From contig JAUKUA010000003.1 of NCBI GenBank assembly GCA_030549175.1, forward strand, positions 2,108,001-2,172,000: a stretch of DNA of 64,000 bases, read 5' to 3'. Positions 22,136 to 35,746 of the stretch are shown in pieces (within the stretch, counting starts at the first letter, position 1; each line of letters starts with the position of its first letter). The stretch comes from Lasiosphaeris hirsuta. Lineage: Eukaryota > Ascomycota > Sordariomycetes > Sordariales > Lasiosphaeriaceae. Position numbers and translations under genes: made by a program. Below the pieces are notes generated by a model. It had not been told where the DNA came from, searched no databases, and was given only the letters and a program-made list of their open reading frames with translations.

Positions 22136-24147
22136 TCACTTTTCCCACTCCTTGAAAGCTTTAGGTTTAGACCTAGTATTCCACGATAGCTTCTTGCTGA
22201 TGCTATTAATCCAATCCTCATTCCGCTTGCCGTGGAACTGGACCGATGCGAAGGGGTACCGGCTGGCGCTGATCGTCACATAGTCGCCAGGACGCAGCTC
22301 GACACGTTCCCTTCCATCAAAGCCGGCCCACGAACTGGTGCGTGCGTTGTACGGGACGCCAAGCCGCAGCACGATTGTGTCGGGTAGAATAATGGGGCGG
22401 AACGAGAGCGTGTGCGGCGAGATGGCTGTCAGCAGCATGACGGGGTTCTCAGGGTGACAGAGGGAGCCTCCGGCAGCTAGGTTGTAGGCCGTGGAGCCTG
22501 TGGGTGTTGACACGCAGACGCCGTCAGCCATGACGGTAGTAAAGTGCTCGTCGTCGCCAAATATTTCAATCTCGGACATTGCTTTGGTCATCAGTAACAA
22601 CTCCAGGTGTACGAATGGTGAATAAGCTTACTCGGGTTCGGCCCTCTATCCACCACGATCTCGTTGAGCACCTCGTGCGTGCCGTCCGGCCGATGCGTGC
22701 GCTCGTCGTCCTTCTCCTCTCCAATCAGCTCATCGACGAGATCATGCCGCCGCTGCAGCTCTTCCTCGTCCTCATCATCATGAACTTCCCCGTCTTGCTC
22801 TCCCCCCTGGCTGATCCTCTTTATCTTTCTTTTCCCCCGACTCCTCATGATTGTTCCCTCAAACCTCAGCCTCAAACCCACACTGACCCCCTCATTGAAC
22901 GCCCTAGTCAATGTCCTCTCGTAGTCCTCGAAATCAAACTTGGTCAAGAATCCCAAACTCCCCAACGCAAAGCTCAGGACCGGCGGCACGATCCTCTGAA
23001 ATAGCCAGCTCGCGTACAAGACTGTCCCATCCCCACCCAAAGTGATCACAAAATCAAAAGTATGTGGCCTCGCCCTGCACATGGCCTCGTCCCAAACCCT
23101 CAACCGCCTGCCTACCTCCCCCCGCCCATCTTCGCTGCCCTCCCCAGCCTTGACAAAGCCGTCCCAGACCTCCCCCAGCAGGCCCTCGGCATCAAAGACT
23201 CGGCTGTCCCTCAGCCCTTGCTCCACATACACAACGTAGCGCACGTCCCGCTCGACGTCGAGCAGCCACCGCGTCAGCGCGCGCGCCTTGGGCAGCAGCT
23301 CGGCGTCGTTGACCTTGGCAAGGAGGAAGATGGTCTTGACGCGGAAGCGCAGACGGATAGAGCCTAGCCGGCGGCTGAGCTCGCGCACGCCCCATGCCAT
23401 TTCTGAGAGCTGCTTTTTGGTCAGGAGGCGGCTGTGAATGGCGGAGGTGTCGGGCTGCTCGTGGCGGCGATCGTAGTGGTCCGAGTGGTCGTGGCAGTCA
23501 TAGTCATGGTGGCCGGTGTCAGTCTCGGTGTGGGAAGAGGATACGGGCTGTTTGAGCTCGAGCTCGGAGGACGGCGGGCTGGGTGTTTTGTTGATCATTT
23601 CTGTCTTCCATTCCTTCTCGTCGATTTGGCCGGCCGTGCTGGTATCGCTGCCGCTGCCGTCGAGCAGGGCACAGCGTTTGACCTTGGCGGCGGGCTTGCT
23701 GGCATCCGGGCTAGCAGTGGGAGTTGCGCCCTTGAGATCATGGATGCGGTTGAGGCTGGCCTCGTGGGAGATGTCTTTCACCTGGCTGAGGGGGCGAGGG
23801 GCGTCATGATGTTGACGCTGATGTCCTTGATGCCCCCCCTCGCTCACGCCTTGCTGTCGCCCGCGCTTCTGGCTCTCGAGAAACTGGTGGACAAGACATT
23901 CAGTCCTGATTTGCCCTCCACGGCGAAGATGTACGGGAACGGGGTCACTCGCGACCAGGGAGCTCTTGCGCCGATACGGGCTGGCTGGGTCGAAAACCAC
24001 CTATCAAAAAGGGGCATGTATTTAGTAAGTGCAGTCAGCAAGCAGTAAGGTTTGGCATCATGTCACCTCAAAGGCGTTCCTGTCTTCGTCGCTCGCGCTC
24101 GACTGGCCGTCTTCGGCTAAGGGCTGAGAAGACTCTATACTGGCCAT
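22136..24147 (-). CDS. NAD(+) kinase (ATP-NAD kinase, Utr1 family)
   Basis: Phosphorylates NAD(H) to NADP(H), the cell's NADPH precursor. Three exons (24147-24067, 24000-22632, 22581-22136) give 631 residues. The N-terminal 230 residues are low-complexity and hydrophilic (Ser/His/Asp-rich), typical of fungal Utr1-type cytosolic enzymes. The catalytic domain follows with VITLGGDGTVLYASWLFQ (GGDG motif), then LGSLGFLTKFDFEDY, NEIVVDRGPNPTMSEIEIF, and the NAD-binding region DGVCVSTPTGSTAYNLAAGG. The end of the domain has LRPGDYVTISASRYPFASVQ. Splicing of the second intron (GTAAGC...CCAAAG) is needed to make NPTMS. An acidic insertion (EQDGEVHDDEDEEELQ) interrupts the middle of the domain. The first exon's start at 24147 gives MASIESSQPLAEDG. 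The enzyme class is certain; which of the Utr1/Yef1/Pos5 paralogues is inferred from length. Confidence 0.96.
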
Positions 24148-24870
24148 CCCTGTGGTCGTCTTGACTCGACAGTTGCTCAGCTACAGCTATGAGTAGCTTG
24201 GTAGCTTGGCAGCTCAGTAGCAGGTTCACTTTTCGTGGCTCAGAGTCGCAGCTTCGCCTTGGTCCGAATTGCTCACTTTCAATTCGAGCTAATCGCAAAT
24301 GGCACGCACCAAAAGGCAGCTACGATAAGCATCGGCGGGTGATGCCTTCCCTGCCGGCCTGCCGGTTGCTGAATCAGATGCCGTCATGGCGGGGCGGATA
24401 CCCCCCACGACGACAAAGGACCATCCGTTGACGGTCGACAGTCCACAGCCAGCAAAGCTTAGTCATCAATGAGCCGGAAACACAACCTACCCTGCCAACA
24501 TCAGTTTTGTGTGTTGAGAAGGAGAAACCACCATGCTCTTTTGCAGCCTGCACGGGGACAACCACAACAACTTCCCCAACCAAGTCTCCGTCCACATCTG
24601 CGGGAGATACTAAGCTAAGAAGGCTAAGCTACAAGTTGAACGGGCAAATAATACGAAGCGCGAGGTCGGGGTGTCCTCGCCTCGGGCATCTGATACTCCT
24701 GATTCCTGAGCGGACTTGACCCATCTTGATTTTCATTCGTGTTGTTGCACGGCCATTACTAGCAACGTGGAGGGAATTGGGTACGAACTGACATAGTCCA
24801 GGTTAGCCGAACCCGCGGCAGACACGTCGTGGAGAAGCTCTCATCGAACCAGCATCTGGGCCAAAGAACA
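24148..24870. promoter_or_regulatory. Divergent promoter region NAD kinase / sugar kinase
   Basis: About 720 bp between two divergent start codons, so it must carry both promoters. It includes AGCTTGGTAGCTTGG-type short repeats near 24.19 kb. No motif was assigned. Confidence 0.5.
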
Positions 24871-26641
24871 ATGAAGCACCTCATCCTCGTAGGCGCTTGC
24901 TATCTCGACACGGTTCTAACGTAAGGTACCCTCCAACCACACTCTCTGCATTCCCGTTCTCACGCAGATGAGCAACGTGCACTTAGTGTCCCTCACTTCC
25001 CCACTGAAGACTCGAAGCTCCGAGCGACGTCCCTGCAGGTTCGACGTGGAGGCAATTGCCCTAATACTCTGGAGGTCCTCGCGCAACTTTTGGCCGATTC
25101 GCCCCGTGCTTCCGGTCGGCAGTGGCAACAACAGGACCAGAGTCACGAGCAGACGACGGCAAAGCTGACGCTACACCTGGTATCATGCCTGCCCAACGCC
25201 CGAGCAGCCGCCACGCGCCAGATCCTCTCTTCATTCGGGCCCGATGAAGGCCAGGGCCAGGGCCAGGGCCAGGGCCAGGGCCAGGGCCAGGGCCAGTGTG
25301 AGGCCACGGACATCGACTTCAGCCAATGTTTGTTCCGGGAAGAGTACGACGAGCCCGCGAGCAGCTACATCATTCGCAGCGCGGCGACCGGAAGTCGAAC
25401 AATTGTAAACTTTAACAATCTCCCCGAGATGACGGCCGATGAGTTTGAGACCATAGCAACCCGGTTTACAAGGCAAGGAGAAGAGTGTTGGTGGCACTTC
25501 GAGGTACGTGCCTTTCAGCACCTATGTCGCTCTAAGAACTTGCCCCGTTCAAATCCTGCGCTTTGAGAATATTGTGTGATAAACCCTCGGCCGGTTTGTT
25601 GAATCGTTGAGCACAAAGGGCCGGATTCCGGAGACAACACTGCGGTGCATCCGTTACCTCCGCCAGGTCTCACCAACGAGCACCGTCAGCGTCGAGGTTG
25701 AGAAACCTAACCGCGGAGGATTGGTTGAGCTCGCTGCTGAATCCGATGTCGTCTTTTACTCGCGGAGCTGGGCGGAAGTAAGTCTGCCGTTGCTTCAACT
25801 CTTGGTCCTCAGGCCTCTCGGATCCCCGCTGCAAGGAGATCTCTTCGTTGTGTCCGGGTTACCAAAATCAGTAACTTCGAGCGTTGCCCTTAACTTACAT
25901 TCCATGTCATGCTAGAGCCGAGGGTACACTGAACCAGAGGCTTGCCTGAGGGGCGAGGGTTCTTCGTCGAGAGCGTGAGTCGTGTTTTCGCCCACCGGTT
26001 GCTGCACTCCAAGGCCACAACAACTGGAAAGCTTAACACGTTGAGCGAACGCAGAGCCTTGATGCTATGCACGTGGGGGGCACAAGGTGCCAGCGTCCTA
26101 TCGCCCCGCGACGGCGACTACATGCATCGTCCTGCTACTCCATTAGGAAAAGACATCTTAGTGGTTGAGTAAGTGCTTCCTTTCTCACTGGCGACAGATA
26201 TCCCAACCCAATCCACCCCCCGACAAACGTGCAGCGCAGGAGATGTGCAGAGCGAGCAAAGGTCGTTCCGGAAAGACCCATGGCCGCTGTACGAAAATAA
26301 GAAAAAAATAGCCACTCAGAATAGGCAGCCAGGGACGAAGGTGCCTGGCCATTTCTCTTCGGCATCACGGCTCACGCACTTGCGTCGCTTTGGCTCTCGC
26401 CCGTCACCGTCACACATGCACCACAACGTTGCCCGCTGCCGGAGAGCCAGATCCGCTGCGCTAACACATTCTCGCACGTCGTAGCACGATCGGGGCGGGT
26501 GATACATTTATCGCGGGAATTCTGTACGGATTAATCTGTCACGCTGATGAATGGGACCGAGAGGCAAAGCTGGCCTTTGCCGTGGAGCTGGCCACCAAGA
26601 AGGTCCAGAGGGAGGGTTTTGCAGGATTAACTGTCACTTAA
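24871..26641 (+). CDS. PfkB-family sugar kinase, ketohexokinase-like
   Basis: Ribokinase/PfkB-fold kinase; the closest family by eye is ketohexokinase (fructose to fructose-1-phosphate). Six exons, 24871-24920, 24987-25503, 25619-25777, 25916-25974, 26055-26168 and 26485-26641, give 351 residues in one frame. The start is MKHLILVGACYLDTVLT, then RRGGNCPNTLEVLAQLL (substrate-binding GGN). Later elements are EGRIPETTLRCIRYLR, DVVFYSRSWAE, CTWGAQGASVLS, and the anion-hole/catalytic-base motif TIGAGDTFIAG near the C terminus. The last intron is long (316 nt). A (Gly-Gln)8 repeat from a hexanucleotide tract sits in the loop after LSSFGPDE. Substrate is inferred; other PfkB sugars cannot be excluded. 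Confidence 0.9.
25249..25296 (+). repeat. (GGCCAG)8 hexanucleotide repeat, codes (Gly-Gln)8
   Basis: Eight perfect tandem copies of GGCCAG in exon 2 of the sugar kinase. As the unit is six bases, length changes keep the frame and only alter a loop. Confidence 0.97.
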
Positions 26642-26864
26642 TGCAGCCCTCTCTGGACTGGTTCAATGGTCAACCCGAGGTAGCAGCATAACGTGCCTGG
26701 AGGCATGTGCGCCTCGTGATGACGTGGGGTTGGAAACATTCCCCGCCTGCATTTGCTCTCAGCCATATTGATTCAACGGGCACGTCCCGGGGTTGGGCCG
26801 TGTAAGGAAAGATCGAAAAGTGGTACTTGATCGTGATCATGGTCGGACGGAAGCTTTCCCCGCC

Positions 26865-26900
26865 GTGGGTGAGGTGGGTGAGGTGGGTGAGGTGGGTGGG
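26865..26900. repeat. 9-bp tandem repeat (GTGGGTGAG)
   Basis: Three exact copies and a fourth variant (GTGGGTGGG). The G-runs could form a G-quadruplex on the plus strand. Confidence 0.9.
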
Positions 26901-29900
26901 GTTGTGGTCAGCTAGAGAATGCCCAGAGGTTGACCCAGACGAGGGGGTTTTTGAGCCAAGCCAAGCCAAGCCAAAAGCGCGTGAAGGAAAGAGGGGGGGA
27001 CGTGGGCAGAGCTGGACCGAAAGTAACCTGCCGGGAAATGTACCGTGAAAGAGCTGCGTCTCGAGTTGAGCGGGTGCAGTGGATAATAGCCACAATAGCG
27101 CAGCAGGAAGGAGCGGTGAATATGAAGGCAGTTGGTGGAGTCGAGCACCGACAGCAGTTGTAGATAGGGTCAGATGGTTCGAGCCTCTGGAAAGGGGGAC
27201 CCGAAAAGCCACTGGCCATGGCGTTGCATCAGACAGAGGTTGTTGCCAAAGACACACTGGCTCTGGATTGCTCAGAACTGCTCGGGCAGAAGATGCCACC
27301 CCTCTTTCGTGCTCGGATTGGGTGAGCGAGACAGACCTGCTCGACTGGCTGGTGGGTTGTTGCTGGTCCTGCAGCAGCACACATGCTCCCCCCCTCATAG
27401 CGTCAAGCTGCTCAGGTGAGCGCGAGGTTTAGCCTGTAAAGTCAAACCGCAGGTGAATCAAGGCAGCAGAAGCAGCCATATTAAGACACTCCCTCAGCAC
27501 CACAATGTGGCCACAAGCGAAACAGGTCTTCGAGGCGAAGTCGGAAGATCGCTGGATCGCGCGTCGGCGCTGGAATCGACTCGGAGCCCCGCTACGGAGT
27601 TGCCAACATGTTAGAGATAGAGAAAGGGGAAAAACCTAGAGGGGCGAAACCGGGCCAAAGTGTTGTTGGGCTCTGACTTGTGGTGCGCGCGACGACAGAT
27701 TGGGGTGATCGGTTGATCTAGCGAAAGTGAAAAGGATGACAAGAGGTATTCAGGGATGGACCTCGTGAGAGCAAGTAACCATGTGGGTGCAAGCACCAGG
27801 CCGCCAGCCAGACCAACGACCAGCCCCGGTGTCCAATTTTTTAGAGAGAGAAAAGATAGCCCTGCATGCTGCTAGCTTCACTCAGATTGAAAGACTTCCA
27901 ACCTCGGTGAAGGATTGTGACGCATTGCATCATGTCTTTTTTTGTGAGTGCTAGGGCATGAGCGACTCAGCATTGTTCTAGCACACTCGGCAGCCTCCTG
28001 TGCCACGCGTGCGAGAGGTCAGAGGTGTGCCCGTTCATTCGCATCGGACGGGCAGCCGCCAGAGAGGCGGAGAATGTGACGTATGGTGTACTGTCTGCCC
28101 CTGGCTGTCGGACGGAGAAGCGTTGCAACCGAATCGCTCGCTCACCCGCATCAGGAAAAGCCGGCAGGACTTGGAGGCTGGTTCTAAGTTCCTCCTTTTG
28201 GTAGGTACAGTACAGGATGTACAGCGGGGACAGTAGGTACGTGTGCGCGGCGACTGTGTGAGGGAAAGGCTGCGTGGAATAAGCTGATAATTATGAGTTA
28301 TGAGATGACGGGGCGGAGAGAGAGCCGCCCGCCCGTCTCCCAAGCCGGAAGGAAGAAGTTGCGCTGGGAGAAAGGGGTTTCATCTGCAGCAATGTGGAGG
28401 ACACGAACCCAGAAACATCAAAGACCCCTGCGCGTCGGCGTGATGTCGTTGTTAGGAAGGACGCTTGGGAGGGGGAGACGGGCAGACGAGGGTCGCTTGC
28501 GACGGGCGCAAAGGACAAAGGGCGGCAGAGGCTAGGTAACAACTTGTGCCCACTGCTGTTGCGTAGCGAGGCTCGGCGGCATAGGTGAGATTTGTCTAGT
28601 CAGGGTGGATGTCCACGGGGTCCTCCCACCCACTCAATCGACAGCGTCTCCGATCAGGCTCAGTGGGGCCGACGAGGGGAGAGTCTTACGCAACCCCCAA
28701 TCTGCTAGCAGCGATATGGAATTATAAATGCGTCAGGAACCCGCCAAAATGAGGCACTGCGTGCGGCAAGCCCGCCTGCCCGCCTGAACTCAGGGTGATG
28801 TGGTCCTGTGCAACACACAAAGTTAGGGCGGGCTGTTGCGAGAGCGGCATTACAACCCTAGCCACCGTAACAAGGTTCACTTGCTCCCGCATGGGTGGCA
28901 CGACCCCAGCCCGTTCTTCAGTGATGCGGCCAGACGGAGGAGAGAGACTCAGGAGTTGGACGTTTACCCTGCCGCGGCCTGCTTCGGGTGCAAAATGCCA
29001 GTCACACAGTTCCCACGGCCCCTCCCCATCATCCATCATCGAAACAAAAGGGTTTCCGTTGGTGGATGGATGGTCTACCCGTCGTCCGTCTCACCTTTTG
29101 AGAAGATCCAAACGAAACCAGTAATGTTGAGGATCTCCGATTTCCATCAAACCAAACTGTGATTATGCGGATCGCGGACCCACGCCTCAAATTGCTCAGG
29201 GTCTGACAAGGCTTTGTTGGGCATCCTTCTTTAGAGTTAGGGCGACTTGCAAGGCCTCGAAACGCTGCGGATGATTATGTGAGGTCCTGGGTCCCAAGTT
29301 CCGCTTTGGTTGGGCCTAATAATGGGGGGGGGGGGTAGGATGAATCGCCAAATGAAATCCGCTGAGCTTACCGGGGCGCAGGATGGCTGCTTTGGTCCAT
29401 CCAGCTACTTGACGAGCGGCAAACCCCAGAATAGCGAAGCCCATCGGCGCCTGGCGGGGGAGTCGCGCGGTAGTGTAGTGAGGTACTTCGTGTGCGAGTT
29501 TCAGCAAAAGTACGTGATGTGCAGAGATCCGTCTCGAGGCGAGTGCATAACTCCTTGCGGACGTAATCGTAAGACAGCAATGAAGCTAGCCTTGCTATGG
29601 TGTATACTGTACCTCGACGACGGCGTACCTGATCATTCAGGCGGCTAAGGAGACCATTCTCGCTCAGCCTCCACTCTTGAGGTTGATGCCTTGTCGGTAA
29701 GCACTCCAGAGGCGGATCGACTTTGGCCGCGCGATCAAAGTGTGCAGACCAGTGGTACGCGGTTTTCAAGGGTCATATTTCGCATCAGCAACGCTGGGCT
29801 TGGGCCTGGACTGCGGGCCAGTGATGAAGCGACGACTGATCATGCAAGTCGCAGTGGAGATGCCGAGGATTGTGCGCGCACGACGACGCGCGACAACGCA

Positions 29901-32900
29901 ACGCATCATTCTTTTTTTGTTAGCACCATGGGGTGCTGCAGGAGCTGACCACGCGCCTTGCAGCTTTTCGATATCTCGTCGTGTGTGTGAAACGTCGGTC
30001 CCAAGAGTTGACGAGGCGAACCTCACAGGGTGAGTGTGGTTCAACGATGGTGCGCGGTCCCCCTCACGACGCTCACCATTCACACGGATGGACGGGACCT
30101 CGGGCCAGGGAGTCGATCCACCTGGCCTGACTGGCGATGCCTACTTGGCGTTGCCCGTTTCATTCGCGCGAGATTCGGCTGCTTCTTGGACGGAAGGCTT
30201 TGTTCCAGGCCTTTTGGGATTTTAGGACGCATAGGGAAGAGAGAACTCCATTGCCGCTGTTTCCGGCCTTGGGACGTGGTGTGGGGTTGAGTTCAACACT
30301 GTCCGCTGCTGTTTGCCGACGGAGACCACCTGGGCAGACCTCAGCTCTGCGGAGGCTGCCCAGTCGGTGACTCCTCGGAGGAGGAAATGGGAGAGTTCGG
30401 GAAACGCAATGACGGTCCAAACAGCAGGGCATGGTGGCGTTGAAACAGCATCTCGCGGAGTGGTGGGTGTGCATGCATGGCTGTTCAAGGGTGTCTGGGG
30501 TGCTCGAGGAGAGGGGGTTTGGTTATGGACTTGGTTTTTTTTTCTTCGTTGGTGGGTGTGTGTGATGACAGGATGCAAGCAAAATAGGAGCACAATGGGA
30601 GCACAATGGGAGCAAGAGAGCTTTTCGCCTAGCACGGGAGGTACGGGGGGTGCTTGGAGAAGGAACGGAGCAGCAGACTAACCCTGGCCGACTGGCACAC
30701 ACCCTTGGTCGCACCTGCAGCCGGCACAGGGTCTCCGCAGTTGTGGAAGTGTGGAAAATTCATACGCCACCAAACGTCTCGGTGTGGTCCTTGCTTTTTC
30801 AACGTTGGTTAGAACTTGGGGTTGGCGTGTGCAACAAGCCGCGGGCATCTCGAAGCGCGACTCATCCCGTGGTCCGTGCTCACAGCAGCGGCTCGTCTGG
30901 GCGGGCTCGAGGCGGACTCGCAGGCTCAAGGCTGGACCCTTGTTGTCCTCTCGCCCTAAGGACCCATGGCAATGGAATTGGAGTGAATTGCGGTGGCACC
31001 GACCGGGAGTCCCCTTTTTGGATGCCTCTTTTTGGATCATCGAGATGACTTGCCGACCGAGTCGGTGATTTGCTAGCGCCATCAAGATCCCTGCCGCTCA
31101 ACTTGCTCGAGCTGCTCCAGGACGGGGAGCACCTAGAACCGCCTGCCTGGTTGGGTTTTCTGGTCTGCGAGTCTGTGACTCTGCGACTCGGTGACTTGCC
31201 TCAGCAAAGTCCCCCGTCTCGGCTTACACATCCTCAACACCAACATCGTCAGTTGGATGTCCCAGCCACAGCATATACTTACGTATTTGGGATGATGATT
31301 TGCTGAAGCTCTATGTGCGGCGACATCTCAGTATCCGCTGAGCCTGTGAGCCTGGGTTCCACTCGGGATCCAAGTGCGCTCCTGAGTGTAATTGTATGCG
31401 GCAAACCCATAGCCCATGAGAGCAAATGGCCTGTGATGTCCAGGCTCGACGACGAAGTACTGCTTCCTGGTGTGACTGGTTATTTAGTCCAAACCCATGG
31501 TTCTGTGGTGGACTGAGTACTCCGTACTCCATACAGTACTAGGTATTCCGTAACCCCCAAGCCGCAGAGTCCACTGAGCAGGGGTGAGGAAAGTAACGAC
31601 TCAGCCACCAGCGCTCATAGATAGGTACGTACCGTACCAGCAGCCTGTCCGCCAAGGCGGGTGGGCAAAGCGGGCAGGTGGGCAGTCGCCGGTCGTCAGT
31701 GTGCGGAGCGGCACTGTGCGTAAGACCGGGAGTCCCGTACAGATACATCTCGGGCAGAAGAGGTCCAGGCTGATGGAGTTTCGTCGTCATCAAGGATGGC
31801 AGATCAACAATCACGGCGCCTGCCCGGTTCTGCAACCGGAAGGTCCATGTCAGAGGTACGTTGAGTGGCCGGTCTAGGCGTAACAACCCCATGCCTCACG
31901 TCTAGACATCGCTCGTTGATGGTGCAGTATTTAGATGCGTGGTCTGAGCTTGGGGTAGCAGCGTATCTGTACACCGCTGCACGTCGTGGTACTCTTGTTG
32001 GTTTCGTTTCCCATGCTGCCTTGTTGCAAACCTGCACCTGACAAGACTTGGAGACTTCCAGAAAAGAAAACGAGTGGATCCTTGGCTGAGTGGGGGGAAC
32101 ATGTATGCGCGGAACGCGGTTGGCCTGCTCTCCAGCGCCGCCAGCCGACCTAGACCCCACAGTGCTTGGAGACTGACTGCGTGAGGCGACCTAGGCTGAC
32201 CGGGATCCTGAAAATAGTGTAGTTCGCGTCCCCGGCTGAGTAGCATAGAATATACTAGCACTGCGTAGCGCTGCGCACATGTAGCGCAGATGGATTGGGT
32301 CCCATTACGATTCCTGTGTAGTGCTTCCAGGTTTTGTCAACCTTGGGTTCAATCTCAGCGCAGGACCCGATGTGGGATGTGGTGCCCGACGCTCCTTCAG
32401 CAACATGGGCGACACAACTGTGCGTGTCGTGATGTCGCGAGAATGAGAGCGATCGGCAAAACCCAGCCTCGGCATCGGCCTCTGTTGGTCCGGCATGATG
32501 TGTGGTTGTCGTGGACCGAGTGCACAACCTGGGAGGTGCGAGTAATTTGTTGTTAGTGCGCACAATGTGCTTCGTCGCGCGTTGCAGGGTGATGAGTGTC
32601 TTGTGTGCGCGCTCCGAGGCCGAAGGCGGTAAACTAGCCCATGAGGCACAAGGCACAGGATTCGGCAGAGGAACTGGAGACTCCAAGAATTGGAAGACGG
32701 TGGGGTGCGGCGGGGCAACTCACGACACTGTGTGTGGGTCGCGGATCGGACACGACCAGACGACAAAAAAGTTGAGCCTCGACGAGCTTCGCTGCAATAC
32801 GCCTCCAGAAGAGCAAGAGCCAATCATTGCCCAAGGGGCATGCGTGATCTCATGTGGTTGCAGACAACAAGCCCCCGCCACATGCACTTTATCGTGTTAG

Positions 32901-35720
32901 TCGCGGGCCCTTTACCCTCAGTTCCTCGTCAAGAAGATGGCTCATCGCATCGGCTATCGGCCATCGCTGGTGTTCATGGCTTGTGGCCCGCACCGGACGA
33001 CGTATGAGGATACAGCAACGGGAGGCCAGGAGAGGGGCATCAGTGCAGCCGTCCTTGGTTCCATCAGGGTACATATATTTATACAGACTATGATATGCAT
33101 GTAACATGCTCGGCACCACGTACTGCAATCTGTTCAGCGTCTGGCTGAGTGTCTGGGTAAGTGTCTGGGTGCGGTGCCGAAGCAGTCTTTCTCAGCGTTT
33201 CTTCCTTGCCATGCATTGACCTGGACCTTTGATAATAGCAGCTTGGCCCGGCCCTGTTGCGGTTCCCGTTGTGTCGTGGGAGCGCATGCACATCCATACA
33301 AACCCTGCGTCAATGGGCGACTTGCTCAACTGGGAGCACCGAAGTTAGCAGAGCACTCCTCTCCCCATCCCTGAGGTCTCGAGGTCACCCGCAGCAGCCC
33401 ATCTCCGGAGCGATTATGGAGCGCAATGTTCTGAATGTCTTCGCACGTGTGTGCCCCGGTATCTGTCCATCGGCACTATACGGCATCCACGGCCTCACGC
33501 CCGCCTTTCTGTGATGGTGTGGTTGGCCGCAGGTCCGCACTCGGGCATCTTTGAGGCAAGGTAGGTCTGTCGTTTGTCACATGATAGGTAGGTACATAGG
33601 TGACTTGACGGCAGCTTGAACTTTGGAGCTTGGCTAAGCGCAGTGCTGAGGCGTGCCGGGGCAGTTCGGGGGGTTTGCCTCCAAAGCAGATGCAGCAACC
33701 TGGGCGACAGGGATCCCCACAGTATCGAAAGGCACGTACATTTTACCTTGATTGAGGATCCAGCGAACAGCAGAGCACATCCTGACGAGGGTCAGACTGC
33801 GTCGGTTCCCATGTTGCTCCATGTGGGGGGAAACTGCTGGGGGATTATTGCTCCTCCTGACAGCGAAAGTGTGGACGATTCTGCCGACCAACAAGGACGG
33901 CACCGTGACCTCAGCCAGAGCGACAACAACACGGGATGCTGCATCGAGAAAGCTCGGGCCGCAAGGTGCTGCGAGGTAAAAATGAAGGAGAGGCAGAGGG
34001 TGGTGTCGCCAGTTAGTGTGTTGCCAGTAATTCAGTACGTATGTACATACATACTTCGTAGTCAGCCATTGAACACTACCCGACGCCGCCATCAAGTGGA
34101 TGCGCGAATTGGGAGCAGCTTGGCGAGATCGCCAATGTGCTGCGGGATACGGCGTCTCGTGTCCACGGCTCCATTGCCCATCGCTCCATGATCCATCAGC
34201 ATCTTGCTCGAGGCAGCCTCAGCAACTCTGCAACTCTGCATCCCGACCAGGGCTGCCGCCATCAGAAATATTGCCATACCATCTGGGCCGTGCCCCGGTT
34301 GCTGTTTGCTTGCGTTCCGGTGGTCGAAGCACGGGTGGGTAAACGGGGGTACCTGAGGGAGCTGACGGCGCTGTGTTCGGTTCTCTGGTGCTGCAGTGTG
34401 CTGTCGACCAATCTTGAGCCGCGCCGCCTGTCGAACCGCTCGAAGCAGGCATTTTTTCCATCCGCACACACCCCCCCTTCCGCAGGTCGCTCGCGCCTGG
34501 CATGCCTGGCACACCTCAATCTTGAAGCATTCTGGGGTTGGCCCGGGGCGTTGTTGGTGGGTGTCTTGGGGCGTCTTGGGGAGACGGGGGCGTGTTCGGT
34601 TGAGGTGATCCTGGTCGATCTCAGAAGCCTTGACAGAAACCCGTCCAAGTCTCGGAATTGCCTCCCACACACCCCGACCACCCCATACTCCTCCATCCTC
34701 CATCCATCATCCGCATCACCCTCCCTCGTCACCTTGTGCAGGGGCAGGGCCCCAGTCGATAGATGGTGGACATGTGCGTGGGACCATGGAAGCCGCCCAC
34801 AGGCGGCCCCACCGTGCGTAGGAGACAAGGTACTTCGTACTGTGGCTGTACCGCGTACCGCCTACTCTTGCATTCTGGAGTCCTGCGACGACGACAGCTC
34901 AGACAGGCCTTTATTTCCAGTCCGCCCCTGGTACTGTGCCGAACGGCCTGGCCTCCCCTTTCCCTCTGCCCTTGCTCTCCACCCAGAAATGCCCCAGCGG
35001 CCAGCGGCGCATGCGGCCCCCGCCCCTCCATGGTCGAATAATAGCGCGCTCCCTTGGCAATTCTAGCAGCAATCTAGCCCCAATTGCAGGCTGGCAGGAG
35101 GCCTAAACCCTCCCATCCAATCTTTGCACGTCGTCCCTTGATCGTGCCCCCGCAGAAACCCAGGACGCAGCACGCAGAACAGAACCCCGAGCGGGTACGT
35201 ACCTAATGCCCAGCATTCGCCACGGTACCTAGTACACACACCCTAGCCTTTACGTCGAAGGTTTCGCTGTGCCTGTCCCTGCCCTAGGTCCCAATGTTCC
35301 TCATGGTCCCCTCTGGTCAGTGGTCACTCAGCCGCCCTCCACTTTCGCCCACTTTGCAGCAAAAGGCGAAGCCGGCTCGAAAGGAAGGACCACACTAGAG
35401 TGGCCGCCAGCGGCAGGACAGGGATCTTGCAACCGCGACTTCCTGCCTGCACACTGCTGTGTACACTGCTACACACCACACACAACACACAGTGCTCCTG
35501 GCTCTAGGGCAGGTAGGATGTTCCAATTCCGCGCGCCCGCGCCTGCTCCATCCTCCTTGCGCAGAGGGATCGGGCCACCGAGGACCACTTCAGCAGGACA
35601 CCGCGCCAGGACTCTGCACCAGCAGGGCACCTGGGCACCACTTTCCCGCCAAAGTCCAAACGAAGGCAGCATCATCCCTTCCCCTCTCCGCCTGGTTGCT
35701 CCGCTTGACCGCCCACCCGA

Positions 35721-35746
35721 GCACGCACACACGCACACACACACAA
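35721..35746. repeat. CA dinucleotide microsatellite, imperfect
   Basis: Interrupted (CA)n run, with CG interruptions, in the long region upstream of the gene at 36516. Confidence 0.85.

Noticed and set aside
34137..35066. 309-codon plus-strand frame in the gene-free region
   Set aside because: Cys/Arg/Pro/Ser-rich composition, equally long antisense frame at 34262-34828, no domain and no splice context; chance frame in GC-rich DNA.
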